Positions 1-8,391 of a stretch of DNA of 64,000 nucleotides are shown here, in pieces. The stretch lies in assembly GCF_029846255.1 (NCBI RefSeq), contig NZ_JARVWQ010000001.1:558001-622000 (forward strand). Direction: 5' to 3'. The notes below the pieces were generated by a model that did not search any database, was not told where the DNA came from, and was given only the letters and a program-made list of their open reading frames with translations. The translations under genes were made by a program, and so were the position numbers. This DNA comes from Amnibacterium sp. CER49 (GTDB taxonomy: Bacteria; Actinomycetota; Actinomycetes; Actinomycetales; Microbacteriaceae). How positions within the stretch are numbered: the stretch's first letter is position 1; each line of letters begins with the position of its first letter.

Positions 1-312
1 GTCCCGGTTCGTGGCAGCGGGCTTCTCGCACAGCACGTGCTTGCCGGCCTGCAGCGCCTGGGTGACATGCTCCGCGTGGAGGTGGTCGGGGGTGCAGACG
101 ACGACGGCGTCGACGTCGCTCGCGAGGAGGGACTCGAGGGTGTCGTGAACCTCGGGAATCCGCGCGTCCGCGGCACGCTTCACGGCCGCGTCGTGGTTCA
201 CGTCCCAGATTCCCAGGACCTCCGCACGAGGGTCGGCCTGGAAGCCCCTGATGTGACCCTCTGCTGCCTCGCCCGCGCCCCCAAGGACACCGATCCGAAT
301 CCGACTCTGCAC
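1..312 (-). CDS. Gfo/Idh/MocA-family oxidoreductase, N-terminal part (cut by window edge)
   Basis: The first 104 codons of a minus-strand gene whose remainder lies left of the window. The protein starts at GTG (310-312) as MQSRIRIGVLGGAGE: a beta strand followed by a glycine-rich NAD(P) dinucleotide-binding turn. It continues through DAVVVCTPDHLH and ends with GKHVLCEKP, the conserved EKP motif of the Gfo/Idh/MocA family. A GGAAGAGGA ribosome site lies just upstream of the GTG. Family members are sugar or cyclitol dehydrogenases. The gene diverges from the LacI regulator at 492, so that regulator probably controls it; the substrate cannot be told. Confidence 0.85.
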   Translation of the reverse strand, partial: MQSRIRIGVLGGAGEAAEGHIRGFQADPRAEVLGIWDVNHDAAVKRAADARIPEVHDTLESLLASDVDAVVVCTPDHLHAEHVTQALQAGKHVLCEKPAATNRD

Positions 313-491
313 GACTGTCTTCCTCTTCCGACTCGTTGGTCCGGTCGGGGCGTGGCGCCATCGACCGCAGGTTTATCGTTCTACCACAGCCACACAAGCG
401 CAGGAGACCGCCACTCCGCGCCGACGCTTCAGACCGTCGCGGCTAGGCTCGGCCGTTGCCGGGGCGGTGAGACCCGAGCTATACGGAGACC

Positions 492-1559
492 ATGACGAGA
501 CAGCGCCCGGCGCGGCCAGCAGAGAGCCGTTCGGCGCCCACGATGAAGGACGTCGCGGCAGCAGCCGGCGTGTCGGTCCAGACCGTCTCGAACACGATCA
601 ACGGGCGCACCAACCGGATGGGGCGTGATACCGAGGCACGAGTGCGGGCGGCAATCGACTCGCTCGGCTTCAGACCGAACTCGTCCGCGCGGGGGCTGCG
701 ATCACGAAGCACTCGGACGCTCGCGTTCTTCATCGGCGACGCGGCGAAGGACTACCTCGCCGACCCACTGACGGACCTCTTCCTCGCCGGCATGAGTGCC
801 GAGCTGCGGCAGGAGGGCAACTCGCTGCTGATCGACTCGTACGTGCCGGGCCAGACGTTGGACAGTGTCGCCCGGCACCTCGACGAAGGACGCGTGGATG
901 GCGCGGTTCTGCTGCTGTCCGGCCCGGAGCAGGAGCGCCGCCGAGCGTTCAATCAGCTGGCTCGCCGTGGGCGACCTCTGGTGCTGCTGCAGGAGCATTC
1001 GCCCCTCGGGCGCGGGGTCCGTTCCGTGTCTGCGAAGGACTACGAGGGCAGCTATCGACTGTGTCAGCACCTCATCGATCTCGGGCATAAGCGGATCGCC
1101 TACCTGAACACCGTCGAACACTGGTCGGCGCTCGAACAGCGGACCCGCGGGTACCGCGACGCCCTGGATGCCGCAGGCCTCGGCGGTGCCGCGGACGTCC
1201 GGAAGGCGACGGGCTTCTCGCCGCGCGCCGGCCTGGAGGCGGGCCTCGATCTGCTGGGAGGAAGCAGCAGGCCGACGGCCATCATGTGCGGAAATGATTA
1301 TCTCGCGATGGGCGTGCTCGGCAGCGCCGCTCGACTCGGGATCAGGGTTCCCGATGACGTCGCGGTCACCGGTTTCAACGACTTCGCTTTCGCGGAGGTC
1401 GCCGTCCCGTCCATCACGACGGTTCGGCTGCCCGGCTACGTGATGGGCGTCCGAGCAGCACGCATCCTCCTCGACCTCCCGGAGGCTGGTGCTTCAGGTG
1501 ATCTCGAGGACGTGCAGCTGATGTTGCGCGATAGCACTGGAGCGGCGCCCGGACATTGA
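492..1559 (+). CDS. LacI-family transcriptional regulator
   Basis: A 355-residue protein. An N-terminal helix-turn-helix at about residues 18-65 (MKDVAAAAGVSVQTVSN, then the hinge-helix region RPNSSARGLRS) is followed by a periplasmic-binding-protein-like sensor domain (GHKRIAYLN; AIMCGNDYLAMG; VPDDVAVTGFND). That order and length are typical of LacI/GalR repressors, which bind a sugar or related metabolite. It is divergent from the oxidoreductase, with 179 bp between the starts; a TAGGCT -10-like hexamer lies in that gap. It probably represses the oxidoreductase operon. The ligand is unknown. Confidence 0.93.
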   Translation: MTRQRPARPAESRSAPTMKDVAAAAGVSVQTVSNTINGRTNRMGRDTEARVRAAIDSLGFRPNSSARGLRSRSTRTLAFFIGDAAKDYLADPLTDLFLAGMSAELRQEGNSLLIDSYVPGQTLDSVARHLDEGRVDGAVLLLSGPEQERRRAFNQLARRGRPLVLLQEHSPLGRGVRSVSAKDYEGSYRLCQHLIDLGHKRIAYLNTVEHWSALEQRTRGYRDALDAAGLGGAADVRKATGFSPRAGLEAGLDLLGGSSRPTAIMCGNDYLAMGVLGSAARLGIRVPDDVAVTGFNDFAFAEVAVPSITTVRLPGYVMGVRAARILLDLPEAGASGDLEDVQLMLRDSTGAAPGH

Positions 1560-2142
1560 TGCGCCTTCGAGCGCAGGGCGTCCGTAGCATCGGCACGCTG
1601 GCTCGCTCTGGGTCGTACTTCAAGAGGCTCACGAGCAGGACTCTGCTCGCGCTTACCTCTGTGACAAGCCACTCACTGTCTGGCGATGCTCGGGACGTAA
1701 GGCGCCCCACGACACTTTCGCGACAGTGGGATGGGATCTACGGGTCGACAGCGATCGCCTGCACGCGATCTGGACATTGCAGTAGCCGTCTCCGCAGTAG
1801 CCGTCTCCGCACCCATCTGCGGGAAGCGGGTTCTCGTGGGCACCTACCCGCGCGACACCCCCTCAAGGCCATCGCATACTCACCACATCGACTGCGGAAC
1901 TCAGCACTCGATTGCGATGTCCTGAGCAGCAGGATGCTCGGAAATGCGCGGAAGTGACGACTTGTGCCATCTCCTGCACTCACTCCGACACTTCTCCGTA
2001 GGTTGCCGCCCCGGCGACCAGAGGGCACCTACAGGTCTCCCGACTCCTCCACAGGTCGCATGTGCGCGTCAATCGGTCTGACACGGCCTTGCGCGCTCCA
2101 GCGCTCGCTGCACGTAGTGAACTCCAGTTGCTGGAGGACATC
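1560..2142. other. Non-coding gap between LacI gene and integrase
   Basis: No convincing gene was found on either strand. Base composition is visibly less GC-rich than the surrounding genes. It contains a perfect tandem 15-bp direct repeat (1779-1808). Lying directly upstream of a tRNA-associated integrase, it is probably the decayed interior of an integrative element, and the repeat could be an integrase arm site; both are inferences. Confidence 0.5.
1779..1808. repeat. Perfect tandem 15-bp direct repeat
   Basis: The unit gcagtagccgtctcc occurs twice back to back (1779-1793 and 1794-1808). It lies about 335 bp upstream of the integrase start. Its function is unknown; short direct repeats near integrase genes are sometimes arm-type recombinase sites. 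Confidence 0.6.
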
Positions 2143-3344
2143 ATGGGGTCGATCGAGCCGTACGACACCGCGAAGGGACGCCGCTACCGCGTCCGGCACC
2201 GGAAGCCCGACTACTCGCAGAGCGACAAGCGAGGGTTCCGGACTCAACGCGAGGCGGAACTGTTCCTCGCCTCGGTCGAGGTCTCGAAAGCCAGGGGGTC
2301 GTTCGTCGATCCCGCACTCGCGAAAGTCACAGTGTCCGAGTGGATGAACATCTGGCTCGCATGCCGGAAGGACCTGTGGGCTACCACCCGCACGCGCGTC
2401 GAAGGGATCGTCGAGAACCAAGTCCGTCCCAAACTCGGACGGACCCCCATCGGGCAACTCAGCCGGCTCGAGGTGCAGCGGTGGGCTGCAGAGCTGCCGG
2501 GTGCGCCGGACACGGTCCGCAAGATGGTCACCGTCCTGTCGGGAGCGCTGCAACTCGCGGTCGAGGACGGCCGCGTCGTCGCGAACCCCGCTCTGCGTCT
2601 GAAGCCACCGAGAGTGGTCCGGGTAAAAAGCGCTACCTCTTGCACGAGCAGGTCGCCGCACTGGCGCTCGAGGTCAACGCCCGCTCCAACGGCAATGAGC
2701 TCGGCTATGGGCTGATCGTCATGGTGCTGGCCTACGGCGGCCTGCGCTGGGGCGAGCTCTCGGGACGGCGGCCTATCGACGTCGACGTGAGACGGGCGCG
2801 CCTCGAGGTGCGCCAGACGGTCGTCATGGACAAGGGGTACCAGCGAGTCGAGGCACCGAAGGACTACGAGCACCGGTCGATCCCGTTTCCCGGATTCCTC
2901 CTCGACCCACTACGGGTGCAGGTCGCCGGACGCGCACCTGAAGCGTCCGTGCTCTTCGGAGCACGGACTCGGACCTGGCTGCGGAACCGGAGCTTCCGCG
3001 ACGGCTGGTTCGATCCCGCCGCTGACTCGATCGGACAGCCCGGCTTCACGCCGCACGAGCTTCGGCACACTGCAACGAGCCTCGCCGTGCAGGCCGGCGC
3101 GAACGTGAAGGCCGTGCAGCGGATGCTCGGGCACGCCTCGGCTGCCATCACCCTCGACGTGTACGCGGACCTGTTCGACGACGACCTGGACACCGTTGCA
3201 GTGGCGCTGGATCGCGCGGCGTTGCAGACGGATGTGGGCAACATGTGGGCAAAAAGCCCCGACAGGCTCCGTGTCGAGCCCTCCAGAAACGAAGAAACCC
3301 CCGGCGAACCGGGGGTTTCTGCTCGTGACCCCAGCGGGATTTGA
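2143..3344 (+). pseudogene. Tyrosine-family site-specific integrase, frameshifted
   Basis: Begins at ATG 2143 behind GGAGGACATC. The first frame carries the N-terminal AP2-like/SAM-like DNA-binding region (MGSIEPYDTAKGRRYRVRH, then VSEWMNIWLA and TRVEGIVENQVRPKLG) up to about 2625. The catalytic domain continues in the -1 frame: KKRYLLHEQV, AYGGLRWGEL (Arg I), HELRHT (His-x-x-Arg), LGHASAAIT and the nucleophile in DVYADL. The frames meet at a run of five A's near 2624, so one missing base explains the break; P-site slippage or a sequencing error could also. All catalytic residues survive. The gene ends inside the 3' end of tRNA-Glu, the usual place for an element's attachment site. Confidence 0.85.
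3294..3319 (-). terminator. Strong hairpin terminator downstream of tRNA-Glu
   Basis: An 11-bp perfect stem (GAAACCCCCGG / CCGGGGGTTTC) with a CGAA loop. Read on the minus strand it is followed by a T-rich tail, so it fits as the terminator of tRNA-Glu. It lies within the last codons of the integrase frame, suggesting that those codons come from host DNA joined at the attachment site. Confidence 0.8.
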
Positions 3345-3398
3345 ACCCGCGTTACCGCCGTGAGAGGGCGACGTCCTAGGCCGCTAAACGATGGGGCC
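3326..3398 (-). tRNA. tRNA-Glu (anticodon CTC)
   Basis: Reading the minus strand, 73 nt fold as a cloverleaf. The acceptor GGCCCCA pairs with TGGGGTC, allowing one G-T. The anticodon stem-loop is CGCCCTCTCACGGCG with CTC in the loop. The T arm is GCGGG-TTCAAAT-CCCGC. The 3' end is the likely integration target of the adjacent integrase. Confidence 0.95.
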
Positions 3399-3474
3399 GA
3401 GCGCGTTGCGGGCGCGCCGCAACGGCTGACAAGTATGCCACATCGCGGAGCGCGGTTCCGACGCCCGCCGACGC

Positions 3475-4794
3475 TCACCTCTCGGCGGCCTCCTTCGAGC
3501 GCGACCGGGGTGAGCCCGCTGCGCGGCGCCGCCACCACGCACCGAAGCGCGTGCGCGCCCCGGAGCGGGCGACCGGCAGGGCGAGGGCCGCCCGGGCGAC
3601 GGCCACCGGCTCCTCGCGCTCGAGGTCGAGCTGGTCGAGCAGGTGGTCGACCGCGGCGAGCACCGAGCCGTGCAGCATCCAGAGGTCCGAGCGCTCGCGC
3701 GGGTCGATGTCGAGCAGCGCGAGCTCGGTGAGCACCGCACGCGCCTCGCGCACGGCGTCGAGGGTGCGCTCGATCATCTCGATCCGCTCCGGATCCCCAC
3801 CGCGGTAGTCGGCACCGATCAGGTCGCCGAAGGCGCGCAGCCCGGTCGCGAGGTCGTCGAGGGCCACGGCGAACACCCGCCGCAGCTCCCCCGCCGACAT
3901 CCCGCCCGCGTCGCCGCGCTCCGAGCCCTCCTTCGCCATGAGCACGAGCAGCGCCCGCTCCGCCGCCAGGCAGCGGTCGAGCCGGTCGAGGGCAGACCGC
4001 AGCGCGGGGTGCACCTTCGCGGCGGTGAGCGCGAGGGGGTTGAGCATGCGCGTCTGCTCGATGGCGCGCACGGCCGCCGAGGCGGCGGCGATGTCGGCCG
4101 CGAGGTGCTCCGCCCAGCCGAGCCACGCGGCCACCTCCTCCGGGTCGGGCGCGCGGGTCCCGAGCGTCAGCGCGATCTCGTCGAGCAGCGCTGCCTGCGA
4201 TCGCGCGACGCGCCGCACGGCGTCACCCGCCTCGGCGTTCGGGATCGCGACGGGCACGAGCAGGGAGAAGAGGATCCCGACCACGGTGCCGATCAGGGTG
4301 TTGCCGATCCGCACCTCCGCCGCGAGCCCCGGCGCGGCGACGGCGAGGATGAGCATCGCGCTGATCGGTGTCTCGAGCGACTGCTCCCCCAGCCGCAGCA
4401 CCCGCGCCAGCACGAGCGACGCGGCGATGACGATCGCGAGGCTCCACCACGAGAGCCCGACCCACGTCGAGACGATGACCGCGACGAGCACCCCGGTGAG
4501 CACCGCGCCGACGCGGACGAGCCCCATGAGCAGCGTGCCGACGGTCGACGCCTGCACGACGAGCAGCGCCGTGAGCGGCGCGGTGAGGTCGAGGATGCCG
4601 GGCGAGACGAGGTGCGAGACGAGGTAGGCCACGACCGCCGCGATCGTGAGGCGCGCGATCTGCGCCGCCGCGGGCCGGAGCCGGGCGGGCACCTCCGCCC
4701 ACGAGGTGGGCAGCGCCGGCCAGATCCAGTCGAGGGCACGACGCAGCCGGAGCCGGGCGCTGATCCGCCGCCGCTCGGATGCTGCCGCCATGTG
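3475..4794 (-). CDS. FUSC-family / aromatic-acid-exporter-like membrane protein
   Basis: A 439-residue protein. A cytoplasmic N-terminus rich in basic residues is followed by about six closely packed membrane segments (for example LTIAAVVAYLVSHLVS and LTALLVVQASTVGTLLMG), then a long soluble C-terminal helical region. This is the half-length architecture of FUSC/YccS-like proteins, some of which export aromatic acids. Start chosen at ATG 4792-4794 (MAAASERRR) because the longer open frame upstream has no coding character; AGGGAT precedes it. No partner efflux gene is adjacent. Substrate unknown. Confidence 0.75.
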   Translation of the reverse strand, partial: HMAAASERRRISARLRLRRALDWIWPALPTSWAEVPARLRPAAAQIARLTIAAVVAYLVSHLVSPGILDLTAPLTALLVVQASTVGTLLMGLVRVGAVLTGVLVAVIVSTWVGLSWWSLAIVIAASLVLARVLRLGEQSLETPISAMLILAVAAPGLAAEVRIGNTLIGTVVGILFSLLVPVAIPNAEAGDAVRRVARSQAALLDEIALTLGTRAPDPEEVAAWLGWAEHLAADIAAASAAVRAIEQTRMLNPLALTAAKVHPALRSALDRLDRCLAAERALLVLMAKEGSERGDAGGMSAGELRRVFAVALDDLATGLRAFGDLIGADYRGGDPERIEMIERTLDAVREARAVLTELALLDIDPRERSDLWMLHGSVLAAVDHLLDQLDLEREEPVAVARAALALPVARSGARTRFGAWWRRRAAGSPRSRSKEAAER

Positions 4795-4887
4795 GTGATC
4801 CCTGGGCTGGAGACCTGCAGAGTACCGAGAGCGCCTGCAGCACCGCCGCGCAGCGGATCCTGGGGGGCGCGTGGTTGGCTTCGCCGC

Positions 4888-5526
4888 ATGCGCATCACGA
4901 AGCTCGAACACGCCGCGCTCGTCGTCGAGGAGGGCGGGCGCCGCCTCGTCGTCGACCCGGGCGGCCTCGTGAACCCGGTCCTCGGCCTCCGCGACGTGCA
5001 GGCGATCGTCATCACGCACGAGCACGCGGACCACTGGACGCCCGAGCAGCTGCGGCGCATCCTCGGCGACAACGCGAAGGCCGTGGTCCTCGGACCCGAG
5101 GGCGTCGCGAAGGCGGCGGAGGGCTTCGACGTGCAGGTCGTGCATCCCGGCGAGACGGTGCAGGTCGGCGGGTTCGCGCTGCGTTTCTTCGGCGGCCGGC
5201 ACGCGGTGATCCACCAGTCGATCCCGGTGGTCGACAACGTCGGCGTGCTCATCAACGACCGCCTCTACTACCCCGGCGACTCGTTCACCGTCCCGGAGGG
5301 CGTCGAGGTCGACACGCTCGCGGCGCCCGCGGGCGCGCCGTGGCTGAAGATCAGCGAGGCGATGGACTTCGTCACGGCGGTGAAGCCGAAGCGCGCCTTC
5401 CCGACGCACTACGGCGTGCTCTCCGCGGCCGGCAAGCAGCTGTCCGACGCCCGACTCAAGGACGTCACCGAGGCCGCGGGCGGCGAGTACCACGCGCTCG
5501 AGCCGGAGGACGTGCTCGACATCTAG
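4888..5526 (+). CDS. Metallo-beta-lactamase-fold hydrolase
   Basis: A 212-residue protein of the UlaG/YtnP-like metal-dependent hydrolase type. The metal motif ITHEHADHW (HxHxDH) is near residue 50, followed by GGRHAVIH, the YYPGDS strand and a final FPTHYG. All metal ligands expected for the fold are present. Start at ATG 4888; a TTGGCT hexamer lies a few bases before it and no ribosome site is seen, consistent with leaderless expression. Divergent from the FUSC gene. Substrate unknown. Confidence 0.85.
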   Translation: MRITKLEHAALVVEEGGRRLVVDPGGLVNPVLGLRDVQAIVITHEHADHWTPEQLRRILGDNAKAVVLGPEGVAKAAEGFDVQVVHPGETVQVGGFALRFFGGRHAVIHQSIPVVDNVGVLINDRLYYPGDSFTVPEGVEVDTLAAPAGAPWLKISEAMDFVTAVKPKRAFPTHYGVLSAAGKQLSDARLKDVTEAAGGEYHALEPEDVLDI

Positions 5527-5538
5527 GGCGTCGCCGGG

Positions 5539-6261
5539 TCACCCCTCGACGAGGCGGGCGACCGTCTCGCTCGCCGGGGCCTCGCGGAGCGCCGCGAGCG
5601 GGCCGCGCTGCACCAGCCGGCCGCCGTCGAGCACCGCGACCTCGTCGGCGAGCACGGCGGCGTCGCGGACGTCGTGCGTGACGAGCACCGTCGAGCCGGG
5701 GAACGCGGCGAGCCGCGCGGCGATGCGCTCGCGGAGCGGAGGGCGCTGCTCGGCGTCGATCGCGGCGAGCGGCTCGTCGAGCAGCAGCAGAGCGGGCTCG
5801 CGGACGAGGGTGCGCACGAGCGCGATCCGCGCTGCCTGACCGCCGGAGAGCGCGGCGGGACGACGATCGGCGAGATCGGCGAGGCCATCCCGCTCGAGGG
5901 CGTGCATCGCGCGGTGCCGCGCCGCCTCCCGGGAGGCGCCCGCGGTGCGCAGCCCGAACGCCACGTTGTCGAGCGCCGTGAGGTGCGGGAACAGTGCCGC
6001 CGACTGCAGGACGGTGCCGACGGGACGGCGCTCGGGCGGGACGAGCCGTCCGCCGGCGGCATCGTCGAGCACGTGGCCGTCGAGCACGATCCGGCCGGTG
6101 TCGAGCGCGGTGAGCCCGGCGAGCGCGGCGAGCGCGGTCGACTTGCCGGCCCCGTTCCGGCCGAGCAGGGCGAGCACGGTGCCGGGCGCGAGCTCGAGGC
6201 GCACGTCGAGGGTGAAGGCGCCGCGGCGGACGCCCAGCACCGCCTCGAGCGCCCCGCTCAC
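5539..6261 (-). CDS. modC: Molybdate ABC transporter ATP-binding protein
   Basis: A 240-residue ABC ATPase with Walker A GRNGAGKST near residue 35, signature ALSGGQAAR, Walker B LLLLDEP and switch VTHD. It energises molybdate uptake with ModA and ModB. The GTG start (6259-6261) overlaps the modB stop by 4 bp. It is shorter than the classic ~350-residue ModC because it lacks the C-terminal TOBE/molybdopterin-binding domain; a separate TOBE protein sits at the head of the operon. The family call rests on the ATPase motifs and the modAB context. Confidence 0.92.
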   Translation of the reverse strand: MSGALEAVLGVRRGAFTLDVRLELAPGTVLALLGRNGAGKSTALAALAGLTALDTGRIVLDGHVLDDAAGGRLVPPERRPVGTVLQSAALFPHLTALDNVAFGLRTAGASREAARHRAMHALERDGLADLADRRPAALSGGQAARIALVRTLVREPALLLLDEPLAAIDAEQRPPLRERIAARLAAFPGSTVLVTHDVRDAAVLADEVAVLDGGRLVQRGPLAALREAPASETVARLVEG

Positions 6262-7070
6262 GGCCGCAGCCCGACGAGCCAGCGCTCGCGGAGCGAGACG
6301 AGCACGGCGGCCGACACGACGACGAGCAGCACGGCGATCGCGAGCGCGGCCGGCAGGTCGTCCGTGAGCGCCACGTAGGCCGCGACCGGCAGGGTCTGCG
6401 TGACGCCCGGGAGGCTCCCCGCGAACGTGATCGTGGCGCCGAACTCGCCGAGGGCGCGGGCGAAGCTGAGCACCGCGCCGGCCGCGACGCCGGGAGCGGC
6501 GAGCGGCAGCACCACGCGGGAGAACACGATCCACGGCGACGCGCCGAGCGTCGCCGCGGCGGCCGGGAACCGCGGGTCCACGCCGCGGAGCGCCCCCTCG
6601 ACGCTCAGCACCGTGAACGGCAGCCCGACGAAGGCCTGGGCGAGCACGACCGCGGTCGTGCTGAACGGGATGCCGATGCCGAACGCGGCGAGCAGCGGGC
6701 GGCCGAGCAGCCCGGTGCGGCCGAGCAGCAGCAGCAGCGCGATGCCGCCGATCACGGGCGGCAGCACGAGCGGGGTCGCGACGAGCGCCCGCGCGGCACG
6801 GCGGAGTGGCAGCGGCCAGCCGTCCGATCCGGCGAGGGCTGCGGCGAGCGGCACCCCGACGAGGAGGCAGATCGCCGTCGAGGCGAGCGCGGTGCCGAGC
6901 GAGAGGCCGAGCGCCGGCAGCACGACGGGGCCGGCGAGCAGCGCGGGCAGCGCGATCCACGGGGCGCGGAGGAGCAGCGCCACGAGCGGTCCGCCGAGGA
7001 GCAGCGCGCCGAGCGCCGCCGGCACGACGAGGGCGACGGGGAGCCGCCGCGTCCGGCGCCTACGGGCCAA
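6258..7070 (-). CDS. modB: Molybdate ABC transporter permease
   Basis: A 270-residue integral membrane protein with about six hydrophobic segments and the binding-protein-dependent permease loop (AAATLGASPWIVFSRVVLPLA, the EAA motif) near residue 190. ALGEFGATITFAG follows, the typical ModB/CysT signature. It forms the membrane channel for molybdate (or tungstate). Its start overlaps the end of modA by 11 bp and its stop overlaps modC by 4 bp, so the three are translationally coupled. Confidence 0.95.
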   Translation of the reverse strand: MARRRRTRRLPVALVVPAALGALLLGGPLVALLLRAPWIALPALLAGPVVLPALGLSLGTALASTAICLLVGVPLAAALAGSDGWPLPLRRAARALVATPLVLPPVIGGIALLLLLGRTGLLGRPLLAAFGIGIPFSTTAVVLAQAFVGLPFTVLSVEGALRGVDPRFPAAAATLGASPWIVFSRVVLPLAAPGVAAGAVLSFARALGEFGATITFAGSLPGVTQTLPVAAYVALTDDLPAALAIAVLLVVVSAAVLVSLRERWLVGLRP

Positions 7071-7878
7071 GGAACCCGGCTGCCCGGAGCCGCGCGGCGC
7101 CGTGCTGCACGACCTCGTCGACGAAGGCGGCGGCGAGGGCGCTGTGCGCCGAGCCCTTGAGCGGCGCGATCGGGTACGCGGTGATCGCCTTCGCGGCCTC
7201 GGGGAACGGGATGCCCTTCACCCTGCCGCCCGCCGCGAGCACATCGGTGCGATACACGAGGCCCGCGTCGGCCTCGCCGAGCTCGACCTTGTTCAGCACG
7301 CTCGTCACGTCGGGCTCGTAGCTGTCCGGCTTCGCCGCCACCTTCGCGAGCGCGAACACCCGCTGCGCCGCGGCGCCGCAGGGCACCTTCGCGTCGCAGA
7401 CCACGATGGTCCTCGCGCCGTCGGCGAAGTCGGCGAGACCCGTCACCTTCCCCGGGTTCGACGGCGGCACGGCGATCTCGAGCTCGTTGCGGGCGATCAC
7501 GACGGGACCGGCTGCGGCGAGCCCCGCGTCGCTGACGGTCTGCATCGTCTTCGTGCTCGCCGCGGCGAACACGTCGACCGGTGCGCCGGCGACGATCTGC
7601 GCGGCGAGGGCGGAGCTGCCGCCGAAGGTGAGCCGCACCGTGGTGCCGGGGTGCGCCTGCTCGAACGCGGTCGCGATCGGCGGGAGCACGCCGCTCAGGG
7701 ACGCGGCGGCGTCGACGACGATCGTGCCGCTGAGCGCCGCGGCCGTCGGGGTCGCCGACGCGGACGCGGTCGCGGAGGCGGTCGCGGCCGGGGCGGCGTC
7801 CGAGGCGGGCTCCGCGCACCCGGCGAGGGCCAGCACCGCGACGGCGGCGAGCACGACGGCGAGCGGGCGACGGGTCAC
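7060..7878 (-). CDS. modA: Molybdate-binding lipoprotein
   Basis: A 272-residue extracellular solute-binding lipoprotein. A short basic N-terminus is followed by a hydrophobic stretch ending in the lipobox LAGC (Cys21), then a low-complexity Ala/Ser/Thr linker. The mature domain begins GTIVVDAAASLSGVL and shows the ModA oxyanion-binding pattern (AASLSG; FGGSSALAAQI; ADAGLVYRTD). Start is GTG 7876-7878, overlapping the upstream HTH-TOBE stop by 4 bp. It delivers molybdate to ModBC. Confidence 0.95.
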   Translation of the reverse strand: MTRRPLAVVLAAVAVLALAGCAEPASDAAPAATASATASASATPTAAALSGTIVVDAAASLSGVLPPIATAFEQAHPGTTVRLTFGGSSALAAQIVAGAPVDVFAAASTKTMQTVSDAGLAAAGPVVIARNELEIAVPPSNPGKVTGLADFADGARTIVVCDAKVPCGAAAQRVFALAKVAAKPDSYEPDVTSVLNKVELGEADAGLVYRTDVLAAGGRVKGIPFPEAAKAITAYPIAPLKGSAHSALAAAFVDEVVQHGAARLRAAGFLGP

Positions 7879-8294
7879 CGCGCGCTCCGCTTCGCGGCCT
7901 CGACGACGACGGTGGTCGCCTTCACCGATGCCGTCGCGACCACGCCGGGCTCGAGGCCGAGGTCGTCGGCGGCCTCGCGGCTCATGAGCGAGACCAGCCG
8001 GAACGGGCCGGCCTGCAGGTCGACCTGCGCCATGACGCCGTCGCGGACCACCCGGGTGACGATGCCGGGGATGCGGTTGCGCGCCGACGAGACGCCCTCC
8101 TCGGGCATGCGCCGCGCGAGCGGCGACTCCGCGGCGATCTCGGTGGCGAGCGCGGCGAGCTCGGCGCCGTCGACCGTGGCGCGGCCGCCGTCGCGGCTCA
8201 CCGTGATGCGGCCGGCGTCGGCCCACCGGCGCAGGGTGTCGTCGCTGACACCGAGGAGCGCCGCCGCCTCGGCGACGCGGATGCGGTCGGGCAC
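7875..8294 (-). CDS. Helix-turn-helix plus TOBE-domain molybdate-responsive protein
   Basis: A 139-residue protein. Residues 1-50 form a MerR/excisionase-type winged helix (RVAEAAALLGVSDDTLRRWADAGRI). Residues 70-139 form a TOBE/Mop molybdate-binding domain (SARNRIPGIVTRVV, ending VVATASVKATTVVVEA). GGAGGAG precedes the GTG start. As first gene of the mod operon with both DNA-binding and oxyanion-binding parts, it is probably the molybdate-sensing regulator of that operon, analogous to ModE but with a different DNA-binding domain. Confidence 0.85.
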   Translation of the reverse strand: MPDRIRVAEAAALLGVSDDTLRRWADAGRITVSRDGGRATVDGAELAALATEIAAESPLARRMPEEGVSSARNRIPGIVTRVVRDGVMAQVDLQAGPFRLVSLMSREAADDLGLEPGVVATASVKATTVVVEAAKRSAR

Positions 8295-8391
8295 GGGCTC
8301 CTCCTCCGCGGATGCGTGATCGAGGCCGAGTGTAGTGGCGCAGGTGCGGCTGCTGCGCCGACGTCCCGGCCGCGGATGCCAGGATCGGCGG

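Noticed and set aside
370-400. Possible LacI operator (tagaacgataaa on the minus strand)
   Set aside because: It has a central CG and AT-rich flanks but only half-matches a palindrome, so it is not better than chance.
2864-4126. Minus-strand frame across integrase, tRNA-Glu and FUSC gene
   Set aside because: It runs through a tRNA and a terminator and is antisense or out of frame with recognised genes.
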